A stretch of 57,555 bases of DNA from Endomicrobium sp. (GCA_031286985.1 JAITTL010000032.1:1-57555); one strand, 5' to 3'. Positions 1-8,953 are shown, counted from the first letter of the stretch. Notes: a model not told the origin generated them from the sequence alone. Program-made: numbers and translations.

Positions 1-717
1 ACCTAAAAACTCCGATCTAACTTTTGATGATTGGATGTTCACAATGGCGTGATTTTATCAAAAATTCTGTTCTAACTCAAATGATAAATGTTATGAATGG
101 TAAGGATATTTTTCCCTCATGAGTCGCAGAAAAATTTGGCCAATCATTTGGTTTGTAACCGCAAAAAATCTATAAAAATCCCAAATTTGCTACACCATTC
201 AGAAGTACAGTATGTTATGGACCCTTACAGAAAGTAGTTGAATTTTAATTAAAAAGTGGAAATTTCATCATAGAATAGAAAAGAATGACAATAATAGATC
301 AAATAATTGTGGTGGTGTTGTCAGATGAATGAAAAGGAGCTATAAGGGATATAGCAAGTGTATTATTTATGAATAAAGAGATGTTTAAGAAAGGTGGTAA
401 TAAAACAAAAAAGAAGCTGAGTATAGAATCGCAAGGAGCAGAGAGTAGGAGATAGTACGATAGATGCTTGATATACTAATTGGGTGTCAGTGACGGTTGT
501 GAATATGGGAGAAAGATGAAAGAAGGAAGAAGGATGAGGAGAAAAGGAAAAGGAGTTTAATTAAAGATGTTGAAAAAGAAGAGAAGGAAGAATTTTTAGA
601 CGACAAAAGGCCAATGGGTTGTAGAATAGATTGTAAGGTTTAGAAGAGGATGAGAGAGTTGTTAATAGAGAAGAAGATAAAAAGATAGAGAATAAGAAAG
701 GAAATGGAGGAAGTAAA
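1..717. other. Leader region of the giant surface-protein gene; possible decayed coding DNA
   Basis: There is no intact gene. About 105-290 reads on the plus strand as short coding-like stretches broken by several in-frame stops, which looks like a decayed gene I cannot name. From about 480 onward the plus strand becomes strongly purine-rich. One frame gives a roughly 40-residue Lys/Glu-rich stretch ending at a TAG near 637, in the style of the coiled-coil part of the downstream protein. The last bases hold a strong ribosome binding site (GGAGG, 706-710). Confidence 0.4.
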
Positions 718-3700
718 ATGATAGTAGATATGGAGATAGTAAACAGGAAGGTAAGGGGCTGTGTAATTTTGGGTATAGTGTATATAATAGGATTTGGTTT
801 ATCGAAGAGTGCGATATCGAGTTGTCAGTCTAGTAGAGATATGGAGATGGAGGAAAGAGCAAGAAGAGTCTTAGTTGATTTGGTTAATTTTGTAGGAGGA
901 CCGGACGTTAGAGGGATGATAAAAGAGTGTGCCCGAGTAAAGGCTATTAAGGACGCTCTGCAGACGATCCATAATAGATTTGAAGAAGCAAACGAAGAGA
1001 AACAAGCTCGATTATACAATAATAGACTTGAAGAAGTAGACGAAGAAGGAGGAAGGGTGACCGCTGGCAAGGCTATCAATGAGAAACAAGCTCGATTATA
1101 CAATGATATAATCACCGTCGCCTTCGATATCCGCGCCGCCGTCCGCGCCGAAGTCAGCCAGATTCGCACTTGCAACACTGCCTACAGCAGTCTCCTCCGT
1201 GACGTTAGCGAATGGTTAATTGCTGCTGCCATCGATCACGCCAACGCCGCTGCTATTACCGGCAATACCATCGCCCGCGCCCTCGCCGATGCCGCATGGA
1301 CTAACGTCGGCATCACTCGTGCTGCCATCATCAACGCTGGCGTTCAAATTGCCACCGATTACGACAACACCGTCAACTCCAGCGTCTGTTGCAGCATCGG
1401 CGCCGTCCGCGCTGTCCGTGTTGGCATCAGCGCTTCCATCGCCCGCGCCTACTGCGCTGCCGTTAACGGAACCGCCATTGCCCGCGCCATCAACGCCGCC
1501 GGTGCCAATATTGCTGCCGTCTACAACGCCGCCTTCAAACACACTTACCGTGCTTCAGCTAACGTCCCTAGCACCATTGTCCCAGTTCCCTACGCCGCCA
1601 TCCGCGCCGTCATCGCCACCGTCTACAATGCCGCCTACAACGCCGCCCTCGCCAGCGGCGCCACCCGCGACGACGCCATACACGCCGGCATCGTCATCGC
1701 CATCAACCAAGGCGCCGCCGGCATCGTCGCTTCCAAGTTCTACGACAATGCCGCCGACATAGCCCGTAATGCCGTCGCCGTCGGCATCGCCGCCGCCTAT
1801 GACAACACTGCTGGCAACGAATCCCACATCAGTATCGCCCGTATCCACATCAACGCTTTAGCAGCCGACGGCGCCGGCATCATCGCCTATGTTCGCGCCG
1901 CTTTCGTTGACGCTTACAACGTTGCCTACCTCGCCGCACTCAATGGGGACATCACATTCGACGACGCCATTAGAACCGGTATTTTAGCTGGCCGCGCCGC
2001 CGCCCTCGCTGCCGCCATCACGGGGGCCAAAGTCGCATACGTCATCGTCACTGATAGTGCCTACCTCGCCGCCTATGCCGTTGTATTCAGCAACTTCGTC
2101 GGATACATCGCCACCAAAACCGACCGTGCCGCCCTCGCCCCCAACGACCTCGATACCTACGACGTCGCCCGAATCGCCCGCGCCGCCGCCGGCGCCAACG
2201 CCCACGTCGCCGTCGTCAATGCTCTCGCCGGTGTCAACGTCGTCGCTGACATCGCTGAGGCCTACAACGCCGCTCGCGCCGCTGCTGGCAACGTCGCCAC
2301 CATCGCAGTCGACGCTGGCATCACCGCCGCCATTGCCTGCGCCACCCGCATCGCCATTACTGGCGCCAGCATCGCCGCCATCATCGACGCCGGAGTTTCC
2401 ATCTTTTTTGGTGGGAAGGGCATCGCCAGCAGCAACGTTATCTTCAACAGCACCCGCAACGTCGCTGACGCCTACACCGGCGGCGTCACAGCCGCCATCG
2501 CCGCCGGTGTCCATGACATCGCCGCCGTCAACGCCGGTATTGACGCCGCCGTCATCGCTGCTGTCCCCGCCGCCGCCGACACCGTCATCGACGCTGCCCG
2601 CTGCGCCGCCAATAAATACGTCACCGCCGTCCGCCATGTCGTTGCCAATATCATTTCCAGGGCCACCGGCGCAGCGGACGCCGCTGCCCACATTGCTGCC
2701 GCCGCCGCCGATGCCTACGTTATCGCCGTCAACACCGATTTCGCCAACGGCAGCGTCGCAGTCAACGCCGTCAACGCCTGCGTTACCGCCGCCATCGCTG
2801 TCGCCGCTCACGCCCCTCTCACAGCAGATCAGGTTCAAGCTTACAATGAGTACAAAGAAGCTCTGAGAATAGCATTAATAAACTATAGAGAAAGGTTTGA
2901 TGAAGCAAACAAAGAACTAGTAAAGGAGTTAGGATGCGAGTATGATGCAGTGCAAGATATGGAGGAAAAAGCTCAAAGAGTTTATGGAGACCCTTGTGTT
3001 GTAGGTATAGGTACAGGGTTAATAGCCGATTGGCTCAAGGGTAAACAAGATTTGAGAGATGCGATACGTAGTAATGATCAAGCAAGAATCACACAACTGA
3101 CAAAATCAGTAGCTGACCTAGAGGAACAATATAACAACGCGTCATCGGATTTAAAATTTGCAGCAAGAAAGCTAACAGCAGCTCAAGAAGTGAATTTTGC
3201 AAGGGAAGATGTTGAAAAGAAGGAAAAAGAGTTGAGAAGGCGAGTGAAAGCATTGGAAAATGTAATAAAAAACGCCTCGGAGGATTATGCAACAAAAAAA
3301 GACATTGTACTAGAAGAGAGAAAGAAATTTGAATTTGAAGTTGCGGAGTCGAGGTTAAAGTTAAAAGAGAAAGACCGATATTTGAAAGCAGTGAATGCTG
3401 AGGAGATAGAAAGAGTGAAAATTGAACTAGCAAGAGAAGCTTATGAAGCAGCGGATAAAGCTTTGAAAACTGTGAAAGGAGCAAATGCACCAGCAGATGA
3501 AATAGCGCGTGCGGAAAGGGATGAGGCTACAAAGGAGAGAGAGCTTAAAGCCGTGGAAGTAAATTCAAAAATAAGAGGAAGGATTGTAGATGTTTTATCA
3601 AGGTTAGAATATATAGATCAGGAGTGTGTTCGAGTGGAGGGATGTTTGAGATTTTTGACCGCCCAGAAAGGAATGTTGATGGGGATACAGGATTCGGATC

Positions 3701-6330
3701 CAGAGAAAAAAATAATGGAACATACAGATATGAAAACGAAGTTAGGGAAAGAGAAAGAATCAATACTTAAAGTGGTAGAAGATTTAGAAAGTGAGATAGA
3801 AGAAAGAAGAGGAATTAGGCAAATAGAAGCGAGTTTATATGATAAAGGCATGGAGTTGGAAGTCTTGAAAGCGTCCGTGAATCCTAATAAGGATCGTCTG
3901 GACAGTCTGCAAAGAGAGAGAGACCAGATAAAAGAGGAGCTTACGGAAGCAAGATTTAAATTAAAGGTAAAGAAGATAGGGACGCAGAAATTAATAGCAG
4001 AGATGGATGTAGAAGACCAAAGAAGAGAGGTTGTTTTTAGGGAAGAAGCACGGGATAAAAAGAATAGAGAGTTGGCCCAAATGAAAGCACGGAACACAGC
4101 CGACGATTTAGTAAAGGCTAAAGAGAGAGAAATAGTTGTGCTAGAGGGAGTAGTAGTGGATGCGCAGAAATATTTAGAGATAAAAAAGATAGAATTTAAG
4201 AATTTGAGAAGAATGGAAGAAGGAGTAAAAGAGGTTGATAAAAAGAGAAAAGAGTTAGCAGAAGCGAAGGCTCAGGATCCTGAATCTAAAGAGGTAGAGG
4301 AGCTAGAGAAAGGGAAGAACTTTTTGGAAGAACGGTTAAAATCAGAAAAAGATTTAAGGGAAGAAGTTGTAAAATGTGTAGGAGCAGGTGATAGGCTTGA
4401 GCGTATGACAAAAAAAGCTGTCGAAATATTGGGAAGGTTGTCAATAGAGGACGGCAGCGAAGGTAGCCCCGCTGGCTCCGCTGATCGAGATAGACTGGAA
4501 GGAGAATTAAAAGTACTGCTGGAAAGCGCAACAGAATTTAGAGAGGTTCGTGATTTGAAAGAATTAGAAGTAAGAAAGTTGCTTGCAGAAGCGGACGTAA
4601 CAATAAAGGCAGCGGCAGTAAAGGGTGGGAGTGATGATGGTAGTAAAACAGGCAAAGGGGACACAGTTTCAGATAAGGAAATAGAAGGAGTAATAAAAGG
4701 ATATAGGGTAAGAGAAGGAACAATAAAGGCAGCGATGAGAGGAGCGGAGATAACAGCGACAGAAGAGAACAGAAAGAATTTACAAGAAGGGTACAGAGAG
4801 CTGGAGAGTCTTAAATCGAAGGTAGACGTAGCAGTGGATGGAACAGCGAAAGAGGAAGCAAAGAAAGCAGTAGAAGAGTGGTGGGATGAATTAGCAGTGC
4901 TCAACGAAAGGAATAAGAGATTGATAAAAGAACAAGAGAAAGCGTTCGATAGAGAGATGGAAGAGTTTTTAAAGAAAGATAAAGGATATGTAGATCTTAA
5001 AGGCGAGATAGAAACGATTAAAGAAAAGATCAAAGGTGCAAGTGGTACACCAACACCAACATCAGGAACAGGATCAGCACCAGGAACACAACCAGCAGCA
5101 GGAGACCAACCAATATTGATAGGAGGAGGGGAAGACGAAGATAAGATGGTTGAGCTAAAAAGGCAACAAGAAGACATAGCGATAGCGTATAGAGAGAAGA
5201 TTAAACTAAAGTTAAGTATGGATGTAAGTTTATCAACGGATCCAGATTCAAGAGGACAAGCAGAAGGGAGTTTAGGATTTGTGGGGAACATGGTAAGAGG
5301 AGTAGGAAGTGTAAGTTATGGAGAAGAAGTATTTAGAGAGATGGTGAGAGTGGAGAAAGGGGAAGCAGAGAAAGCAGAGAAAGGAGAGAAGTGGAAGGTA
5401 TATGGGAAAGGGAAGTACAAGTATGTGACATTAGAAGGTACAGAGAAGTCGCCAGGAGAGTATAAGGATAGCCAAGTAGGAGGAGTAATAGGAGTAACGA
5501 AATGGTTGAGAGAAGAAAGAGAAAGAGGATTTGTGATAGGGGCGTTTGTGGGGATTGATGGTCATAGCATGACGCAGAAGAAGAAGGTGTACAAGAAAGA
5601 AGAGAAAGAAAAGGAGAAAGGAGGAGAAGCAGTAACACCAGCAGCAGAAGAAGGAAGAAAGGAATTGGAAGTGAATGTAATGAGAATGGAAGATAGTAAA
5701 GGTAAAGTAAGGAGCGTAGTATTAGGGATGTGTGGAGGGTATATAGATCCGAATTTTGAGGTAAGGATGTTATTGAGAGGAAGGATAAATAAGTACGAGG
5801 TAGAGAGACTAGGGAATAAAGTATTTATGGAGAAAGAAGGGACAAAGTTTAGCGGAAAAGGGATAGGAGGAGAATTAGAGGGGAAGTATAGGATAAGAGT
5901 TAGTGATGTTGTGGTAATAGGCCCGTGGATAGGGATAGAAGTATCGCAAGAGAATTATGATGGGGATGATGAGAAGATAGTAAAGGATGGAGGTTACGGC
6001 AGGTCGTTATTAGGGATAGGCTGGGAAGCAAGGACGAGGGTAGGAGAGGTAGGAGTGATAAGTTTGAAAGCAGGGTACAGGAGACTGTTAAGTGGAGAAG
6101 TACCGAAGATAAAGATAGGAGAGATAGCGGATAGTAAGAAGGAGAAGTACAAGAAGAATAAGGAGATAGAAGGAGAAGGTATAGAAGAAGGGAAGGACGT
6201 AGTGGAGGTAACGTTAGGATTAAATTTGGACTTAGGGAAAGGATTTGGGACATCAGGGATGGTGAAATACACGAAAGCAGAGCATTTCCAGGACATAGGA
6301 GCGAACTTAGGATTTAGTTATAAGTTTTAG
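718..6330 (+). CDS. Giant autotransporter-like surface protein with alanine-rich island, coiled coil and C-terminal beta-barrel
   Basis: This 1870-residue protein probably sits in the outer membrane and displays a long fibrous passenger. The start is set by GGAGG 7 nt before the ATG. Residues about 12-34 form a hydrophobic signal-like segment. Residues about 130-704 are extremely rich in Ala, Ile, Val, Asn and Asp. Residues about 705-1440 are charged, Glu/Lys-rich and strongly coiled-coil-like. A Pro/Thr/Gly/Ala linker follows (about 1440-1465). The last ~380 residues alternate polar and hydrophobic strands and end in Phe (GFSYKF), as outer-membrane beta-barrels do. Composition switches sharply inside the gene. 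In the line 2221-2280 I count 41 of 60 G+C and 19 of 20 codons ending in a pyrimidine; in 4681-4740, 19 of 20 codons end in a purine. The family is assigned by architecture, not by a recognised passenger domain. It could also be called an adhesin. The island looks inserted or expanded. Confidence 0.75.
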   Translation: MIVDMEIVNRKVRGCVILGIVYIIGFGLSKSAISSCQSSRDMEMEERARRVLVDLVNFVGGPDVRGMIKECARVKAIKDALQTIHNRFEEANEEKQARLYNNRLEEVDEEGGRVTAGKAINEKQARLYNDIITVAFDIRAAVRAEVSQIRTCNTAYSSLLRDVSEWLIAAAIDHANAAAITGNTIARALADAAWTNVGITRAAIINAGVQIATDYDNTVNSSVCCSIGAVRAVRVGISASIARAYCAAVNGTAIARAINAAGANIAAVYNAAFKHTYRASANVPSTIVPVPYAAIRAVIATVYNAAYNAALASGATRDDAIHAGIVIAINQGAAGIVASKFYDNAADIARNAVAVGIAAAYDNTAGNESHISIARIHINALAADGAGIIAYVRAAFVDAYNVAYLAALNGDITFDDAIRTGILAGRAAALAAAITGAKVAYVIVTDSAYLAAYAVVFSNFVGYIATKTDRAALAPNDLDTYDVARIARAAAGANAHVAVVNALAGVNVVADIAEAYNAARAAAGNVATIAVDAGITAAIACATRIAITGASIAAIIDAGVSIFFGGKGIASSNVIFNSTRNVADAYTGGVTAAIAAGVHDIAAVNAGIDAAVIAAVPAAADTVIDAARCAANKYVTAVRHVVANIISRATGAADAAAHIAAAAADAYVIAVNTDFANGSVAVNAVNACVTAAIAVAAHAPLTADQVQAYNEYKEALRIALINYRERFDEANKELVKELGCEYDAVQDMEEKAQRVYGDPCVVGIGTGLIADWLKGKQDLRDAIRSNDQARITQLTKSVADLEEQYNNASSDLKFAARKLTAAQEVNFAREDVEKKEKELRRRVKALENVIKNASEDYATKKDIVLEERKKFEFEVAESRLKLKEKDRYLKAVNAEEIERVKIELAREAYEAADKALKTVKGANAPADEIARAERDEATKERELKAVEVNSKIRGRIVDVLSRLEYIDQECVRVEGCLRFLTAQKGMLMGIQDSDPEKKIMEHTDMKTKLGKEKESILKVVEDLESEIEERRGIRQIEASLYDKGMELEVLKASVNPNKDRLDSLQRERDQIKEELTEARFKLKVKKIGTQKLIAEMDVEDQRREVVFREEARDKKNRELAQMKARNTADDLVKAKEREIVVLEGVVVDAQKYLEIKKIEFKNLRRMEEGVKEVDKKRKELAEAKAQDPESKEVEELEKGKNFLEERLKSEKDLREEVVKCVGAGDRLERMTKKAVEILGRLSIEDGSEGSPAGSADRDRLEGELKVLLESATEFREVRDLKELEVRKLLAEADVTIKAAAVKGGSDDGSKTGKGDTVSDKEIEGVIKGYRVREGTIKAAMRGAEITATEENRKNLQEGYRELESLKSKVDVAVDGTAKEEAKKAVEEWWDELAVLNERNKRLIKEQEKAFDREMEEFLKKDKGYVDLKGEIETIKEKIKGASGTPTPTSGTGSAPGTQPAAGDQPILIGGGEDEDKMVELKRQQEDIAIAYREKIKLKLSMDVSLSTDPDSRGQAEGSLGFVGNMVRGVGSVSYGEEVFREMVRVEKGEAEKAEKGEKWKVYGKGKYKYVTLEGTEKSPGEYKDSQVGGVIGVTKWLREERERGFVIGAFVGIDGHSMTQKKKVYKKEEKEKEKGGEAVTPAAEEGRKELEVNVMRMEDSKGKVRSVVLGMCGGYIDPNFEVRMLLRGRINKYEVERLGNKVFMEKEGTKFSGKGIGGELEGKYRIRVSDVVVIGPWIGIEVSQENYDGDDEKIVKDGGYGRSLLGIGWEARTRVGEVGVISLKAGYRRLLSGEVPKIKIGEIADSKKEKYKKNKEIEGEGIEEGKDVVEVTLGLNLDLGKGFGTSGMVKYTKAEHFQDIGANLGFSYKF
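997..1104 (+). repeat. 24-bp exact direct repeat, 84 bp apart, at the left edge of the GC-rich island
   Basis: Positions 997-1020 and 1081-1104 are identical (they begin GAGAAACAAGCTCG and end TACAAT). They are spaced 84 bp apart, so the reading frame is kept (28 codons); both copies encode EKQARLYN. The GC-rich, pyrimidine-ending codons begin directly after the second copy. A shortened relative (CAAGCT then TACAATGA, encoding QAYNE) lies at about 2836-2850, just past the right edge of the island. Confidence 0.8.
1105..2830 (+). other. GC-rich, C-ending-codon island inside the surface-protein gene
   Basis: This block encodes residues about 130-704 of the surface protein. Codons are mostly of the form purine-any-pyrimidine (GCC, GTC, ATC, AAC, GAC), with many Ala. 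That form is its own complement, so the minus strand and another plus frame also stay open over long stretches: Gly/Asp/Val-rich at 1984-2838 minus, Pro/Ser/Thr-rich at 2057-2866 plus. Only the main frame joins both flanks without a stop, so it is taken as the real one. Repeats at protein level are loose (AG..IA, YNAA, AAI.AG patterns) rather than exact tandem units. Confidence 0.7.
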
Positions 6331-6831
6331 GGAAGAAGGGTTAGAGAGTATAGTAGTAAGAAGCATGTATATGAAAATGAACGGCAATGCTTGAGGTGTT
6401 GGCTTATTGCTTGCTGTAATGCCACCCACCGTGTATGGCAGTTTATTGGTATTCTTGGTTTGTATATTTTGTAATTGAAGAAATAGTATTGTGTTGACTT
6501 ATAGATTATGGATTTTTATCGTTTAATTTGATAGCTTTACTGGAACATTTATGGCAAGATTTTTCTTATTAAGCTAAACCCTTTTAACTTGAAATCATAT
6601 CTTTTAGATTTTTTTTCGTTTTTGTTGAGTCCTTTTTAGCCTTCTTTATTTTACTAAAAAGGACCATATCTACCATGCCCTTGGAACACCAAACTAATAT
6701 CTGTTAGAAAGCAACTATTTTGCATTTTTTTCACAATTGCTGGTTTATTGTACATTGTTTTCTTGTATAATAGAAAGGAGTGTGTTGTGATAAATTAAAC
6801 GAGCATTAATTATGTGATTATGGCGTATTTA
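6331..6831. other. Gene-free stretch with a hairpin and a TATAAT box
   Basis: I see no gene. A hairpin lies at 6629-6664. TATAAT at 6766-6771 is a good -10 box, although no clear -35 stands at the usual distance; it lies outside the left arm of the inverted repeat that precedes the transporter. A 44-codon frame (6820-6954) runs through that arm and is probably accidental. Confidence 0.4.
6629..6664. repeat. Perfect 11-bp inverted repeat, possible hairpin
   Basis: GTCCTTTTTAG (6629-6639) pairs exactly with CTAAAAAGGAC (6654-6664) across a 14-nt loop. It could help end transcription of the surface-protein gene, but it is about 300 bp past the stop and lacks a clear trailing T run. Confidence 0.4.
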
Positions 6832-6916
6832 GGAGTATTTGTCACCAACAAAACTGACAACAGCAAACAAATATTACTTTGTATGAACAACTTTAAGCAC
6901 GCACATAAGCACATAT
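6832..6916 (+). repeat. Left arm of an 85-bp inverted repeat around the symporter gene
   Basis: This arm is the reverse complement of 8279-8363, with one mismatch by my alignment (6905 against 8290). It carries an inverted copy of the last 13 codons and stop of the symporter gene plus about 42 bp of downstream DNA. Confidence 0.9.
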
Positions 6917-6995
6917 TTGTCAATTTAATGCGATTAACAAAGCAAATAGTTTAGTTTTGCAAGTTGACAAAGAAATTTTTCTACTGGAGAAAACA

Positions 6996-8321
6996 ATGAG
7001 TCTCAAAGATTCTTTTTCGTCTAAATGGGGTTTGATTTTTGCTGCTGCTGGTTCTGCTATAGGTTTAGGGAATATTTGGCTTTTTCCATATCGCGTAGCT
7101 GAAGGAGGAGGAGCTACGTTTGTTATCCCTTACGTTGTCTGTTTGTTAATTTTTGGTCTTATAGCGGTGATTGGTGAAGTGACGATAGGAAGACTTACTG
7201 GTGCAGGACCTGGAAGTGCTTTTGCGAAAGCTTTGCAACTACACAACAAAAAAGGCGCTGTTGGACTTGCATTCGGTTGGATTTGTATCTTGGTTGCTTT
7301 GATTCAAGCCATCGGGTACATTCTTGTTTTTTCATGGGTTATACGTTTTGCTTTAGGTTCGATAACTGGCTCTGCATTTGTTTCAGCTGATAGTAGTCAA
7401 TATTTTGGAGCTATTTCTAGCAATGTGCATATTATAATGTTTTGGATCGTAATTGGGGTATTGATAGCAGCTGTGACGATAGTTAGAGGTATTGAGAAAG
7501 GTGTTGAAAAATGTTGTACTTTTATGATTCCTGCTATCATAGTATTATTGTTGATTTTAGCAATTAGAGTAGCTTTTCTTCCAAATGCAGTAGAAGGCTA
7601 TAAATATCTTTTGACTCCAAACTGGGATTACTTGTTTGATGCAAGAATCTGGATGTTAGCTCTTGGACAAACTTTTTATTCTTTGTCCTTGAGGGGATCT
7701 ACAATGGTAGTGTATGGATCTTATGCCAAGAAAACTCAAGACATAATTTCTTCAGCAAAGCACGTCGTCATACTTGATACGATTGCGTCATTAATTGCGG
7801 TATTTTTAATTATCCCAGCCGTATTTGCTTTTGGCAAAAATTTAAATAAAGGTCCGTCACTGCTATTTATAACAATGCCTGATGTATTCAAGGCTATACC
7901 TCTTGGTCGGATCTCGATGTTCATTTTCTTTATGGCGGTGTTTTTTGCATCGTTGACATCCTTAGTAGGTATGCTAGAGGTAGTAGTTGAAGCATTGCAA
8001 GATAGGTTTAAATTGTCTCGGTTTTGGGCTGTCACATATACTTCGCTGGCTGCTGCAATATTATGTAGAATTTTTGTGGTAGGGAATATAAAAAATGTGA
8101 TAGATTTGTTGTCATTACATTTAATACCATTGTGCGCGCTTGGTAGTGGTATATTTTTGTTTTGGGTGGTTCCAAAACATCTTGTTTTACAGGAACTTCA
8201 AAGCGGGTATTCAAAACCTATAGGTAAGTGGATTATTCCTATGGGGCGGTATATCCTTTGTGGGAGTGTAATACTCATATATGTGCTTACGTGCGTGCTT
8301 AAAGTTGTTCATACAAAGTAA
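6996..8321 (+). CDS. Sodium-dependent amino-acid/neurotransmitter symporter (NSS/SNF family)
   Basis: This is an inner-membrane secondary transporter that couples sodium entry to uptake of a small amine, most often an amino acid in bacteria. The family hallmark is at the N-terminus: GSAIGLGNIWLFPY followed by a glycine-rich GGGATF, which forms the sodium and substrate site in helix 1. About eleven to twelve hydrophobic helices fill the 441 residues, a normal bacterial size. I chose the ATG at 6996 because GGAGA stands 5 nt before it; an upstream in-frame TTG at 6957 lacks such a site. The last 13 codons lie in the right arm of an 85-bp inverted repeat whose other arm is 80 bp upstream of the start. 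Substrate cannot be read from sequence. Amino-acid uptake from a host cell is a reasonable inference. Confidence 0.9.
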   Translation: MSLKDSFSSKWGLIFAAAGSAIGLGNIWLFPYRVAEGGGATFVIPYVVCLLIFGLIAVIGEVTIGRLTGAGPGSAFAKALQLHNKKGAVGLAFGWICILVALIQAIGYILVFSWVIRFALGSITGSAFVSADSSQYFGAISSNVHIIMFWIVIGVLIAAVTIVRGIEKGVEKCCTFMIPAIIVLLLILAIRVAFLPNAVEGYKYLLTPNWDYLFDARIWMLALGQTFYSLSLRGSTMVVYGSYAKKTQDIISSAKHVVILDTIASLIAVFLIIPAVFAFGKNLNKGPSLLFITMPDVFKAIPLGRISMFIFFMAVFFASLTSLVGMLEVVVEALQDRFKLSRFWAVTYTSLAAAILCRIFVVGNIKNVIDLLSLHLIPLCALGSGIFLFWVVPKHLVLQELQSGYSKPIGKWIIPMGRYILCGSVILIYVLTCVLKVVHTK

Positions 8322-8363
8322 TATTTGTTTGCTGTTGTCAGTTTTGTTGGTGACAAATACTCC
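8279..8363 (+). repeat. Right arm of the 85-bp inverted repeat
   Basis: It overlaps the last 13 codons and stop codon of the symporter gene and continues 42 bp downstream. It matches 6832-6916 in inverted orientation, 84 of 85 positions. The arms are separated by 1362 bp. Confidence 0.9.
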
Positions 8364-8640
8364 AATACTCCGAAGATACTTCAATGGTATGTCAACTTTT
8401 TTTGCATCGGTTGACTCCGGATGCTGACTTGCCGTTTTTATAGTTTCCTCTGAAATTTCAATTTCTTCATCAATTTCATGGTATAAATGCTTTTCTCCTC
8501 TAAAGTAGCGATATATTTCTCAAGGTCTGAAATTGCCATCGGCATGCATATCATTCGACTCTACTTTTTTATACCTCTTCTTATGTAAAATTTGATCTTT
8601 ATATTCTTTTATAGTCTATAAACAGCGATATTTAATTCTG
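8364..8640 (-). pseudogene. Decayed gene fragment of unknown family
   Basis: Read on the minus strand, one frame stays coding-like from about 8620 down into the right repeat arm. It includes stretches such as GEKHLYHEIDEEIEISEE and KTASQHPESTDAKKVDIP and is broken by at least two stops, one near 8525. No start or family could be recognised. The frame continues into the repeat arm, so the arm may have come from the tail of this gene or simply be open by chance. Confidence 0.35.
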
Positions 8641-8925
8641 TGTTATCAAAAAGCTTAAAAATCGTTGCTATACATTTTGCAGACCAACTCACCCCAGCAA
8701 AAAGAAGGATACCTCTTAAACAGCTCCACGCTTCATGTTTCGTTTCTTATTCTTAAGAGAGGTGCTTTTAAACTGTTATTTTTTGGTTTGCTACTAAGAT
8801 TGAGCTTGCAGATAACGACAGTACAAATTTTGTAGCGGACATATACATATCAAAGATAATGAATTTTAATGAGAAATGTAAAATGTTTCCTATTTATTTT
8901 ACCAAAAAGGGACACATTTTATTTG
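8641..8925. other. Gene-free stretch
   Basis: Nothing coding is seen on either strand. An imperfect inverted repeat (ACCTCTTAA near 8710 against TTAAGAGAGGT near 8753) is too irregular to call. Confidence 0.4.
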
Positions 8926-8953
8926 TTGAGCACAGAGCCAAGTCCTATATAAT
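8926..8953 (+). promoter_or_regulatory. Candidate promoter upstream of argH
   Basis: TTGAGC (8926-8931), a 16-bp spacer and TATAAT (8948-8953) match the sigma-70 pattern. It lies about 150 bp before argH. Confidence 0.45.

Noticed and set aside
1984-2838. 284-codon minus-strand Gly/Asp/Val-rich frame inside the surface-protein gene
   Set aside because: It follows from the self-complementary RNY codon pattern of the island; it has no ribosome site and does not extend beyond the island.
4272-5291. 339-codon minus-strand Ser/Pro/Leu-rich frame
   Set aside because: It is the shadow of purine-rich coding sequence on the plus strand, with low-complexity Ser/Pro/Phe composition.
6820-6954. 44-codon frame through the left repeat arm
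   Set aside because: It has no ribosome site, is very short, and is explained by the inverted copy of the gene end.
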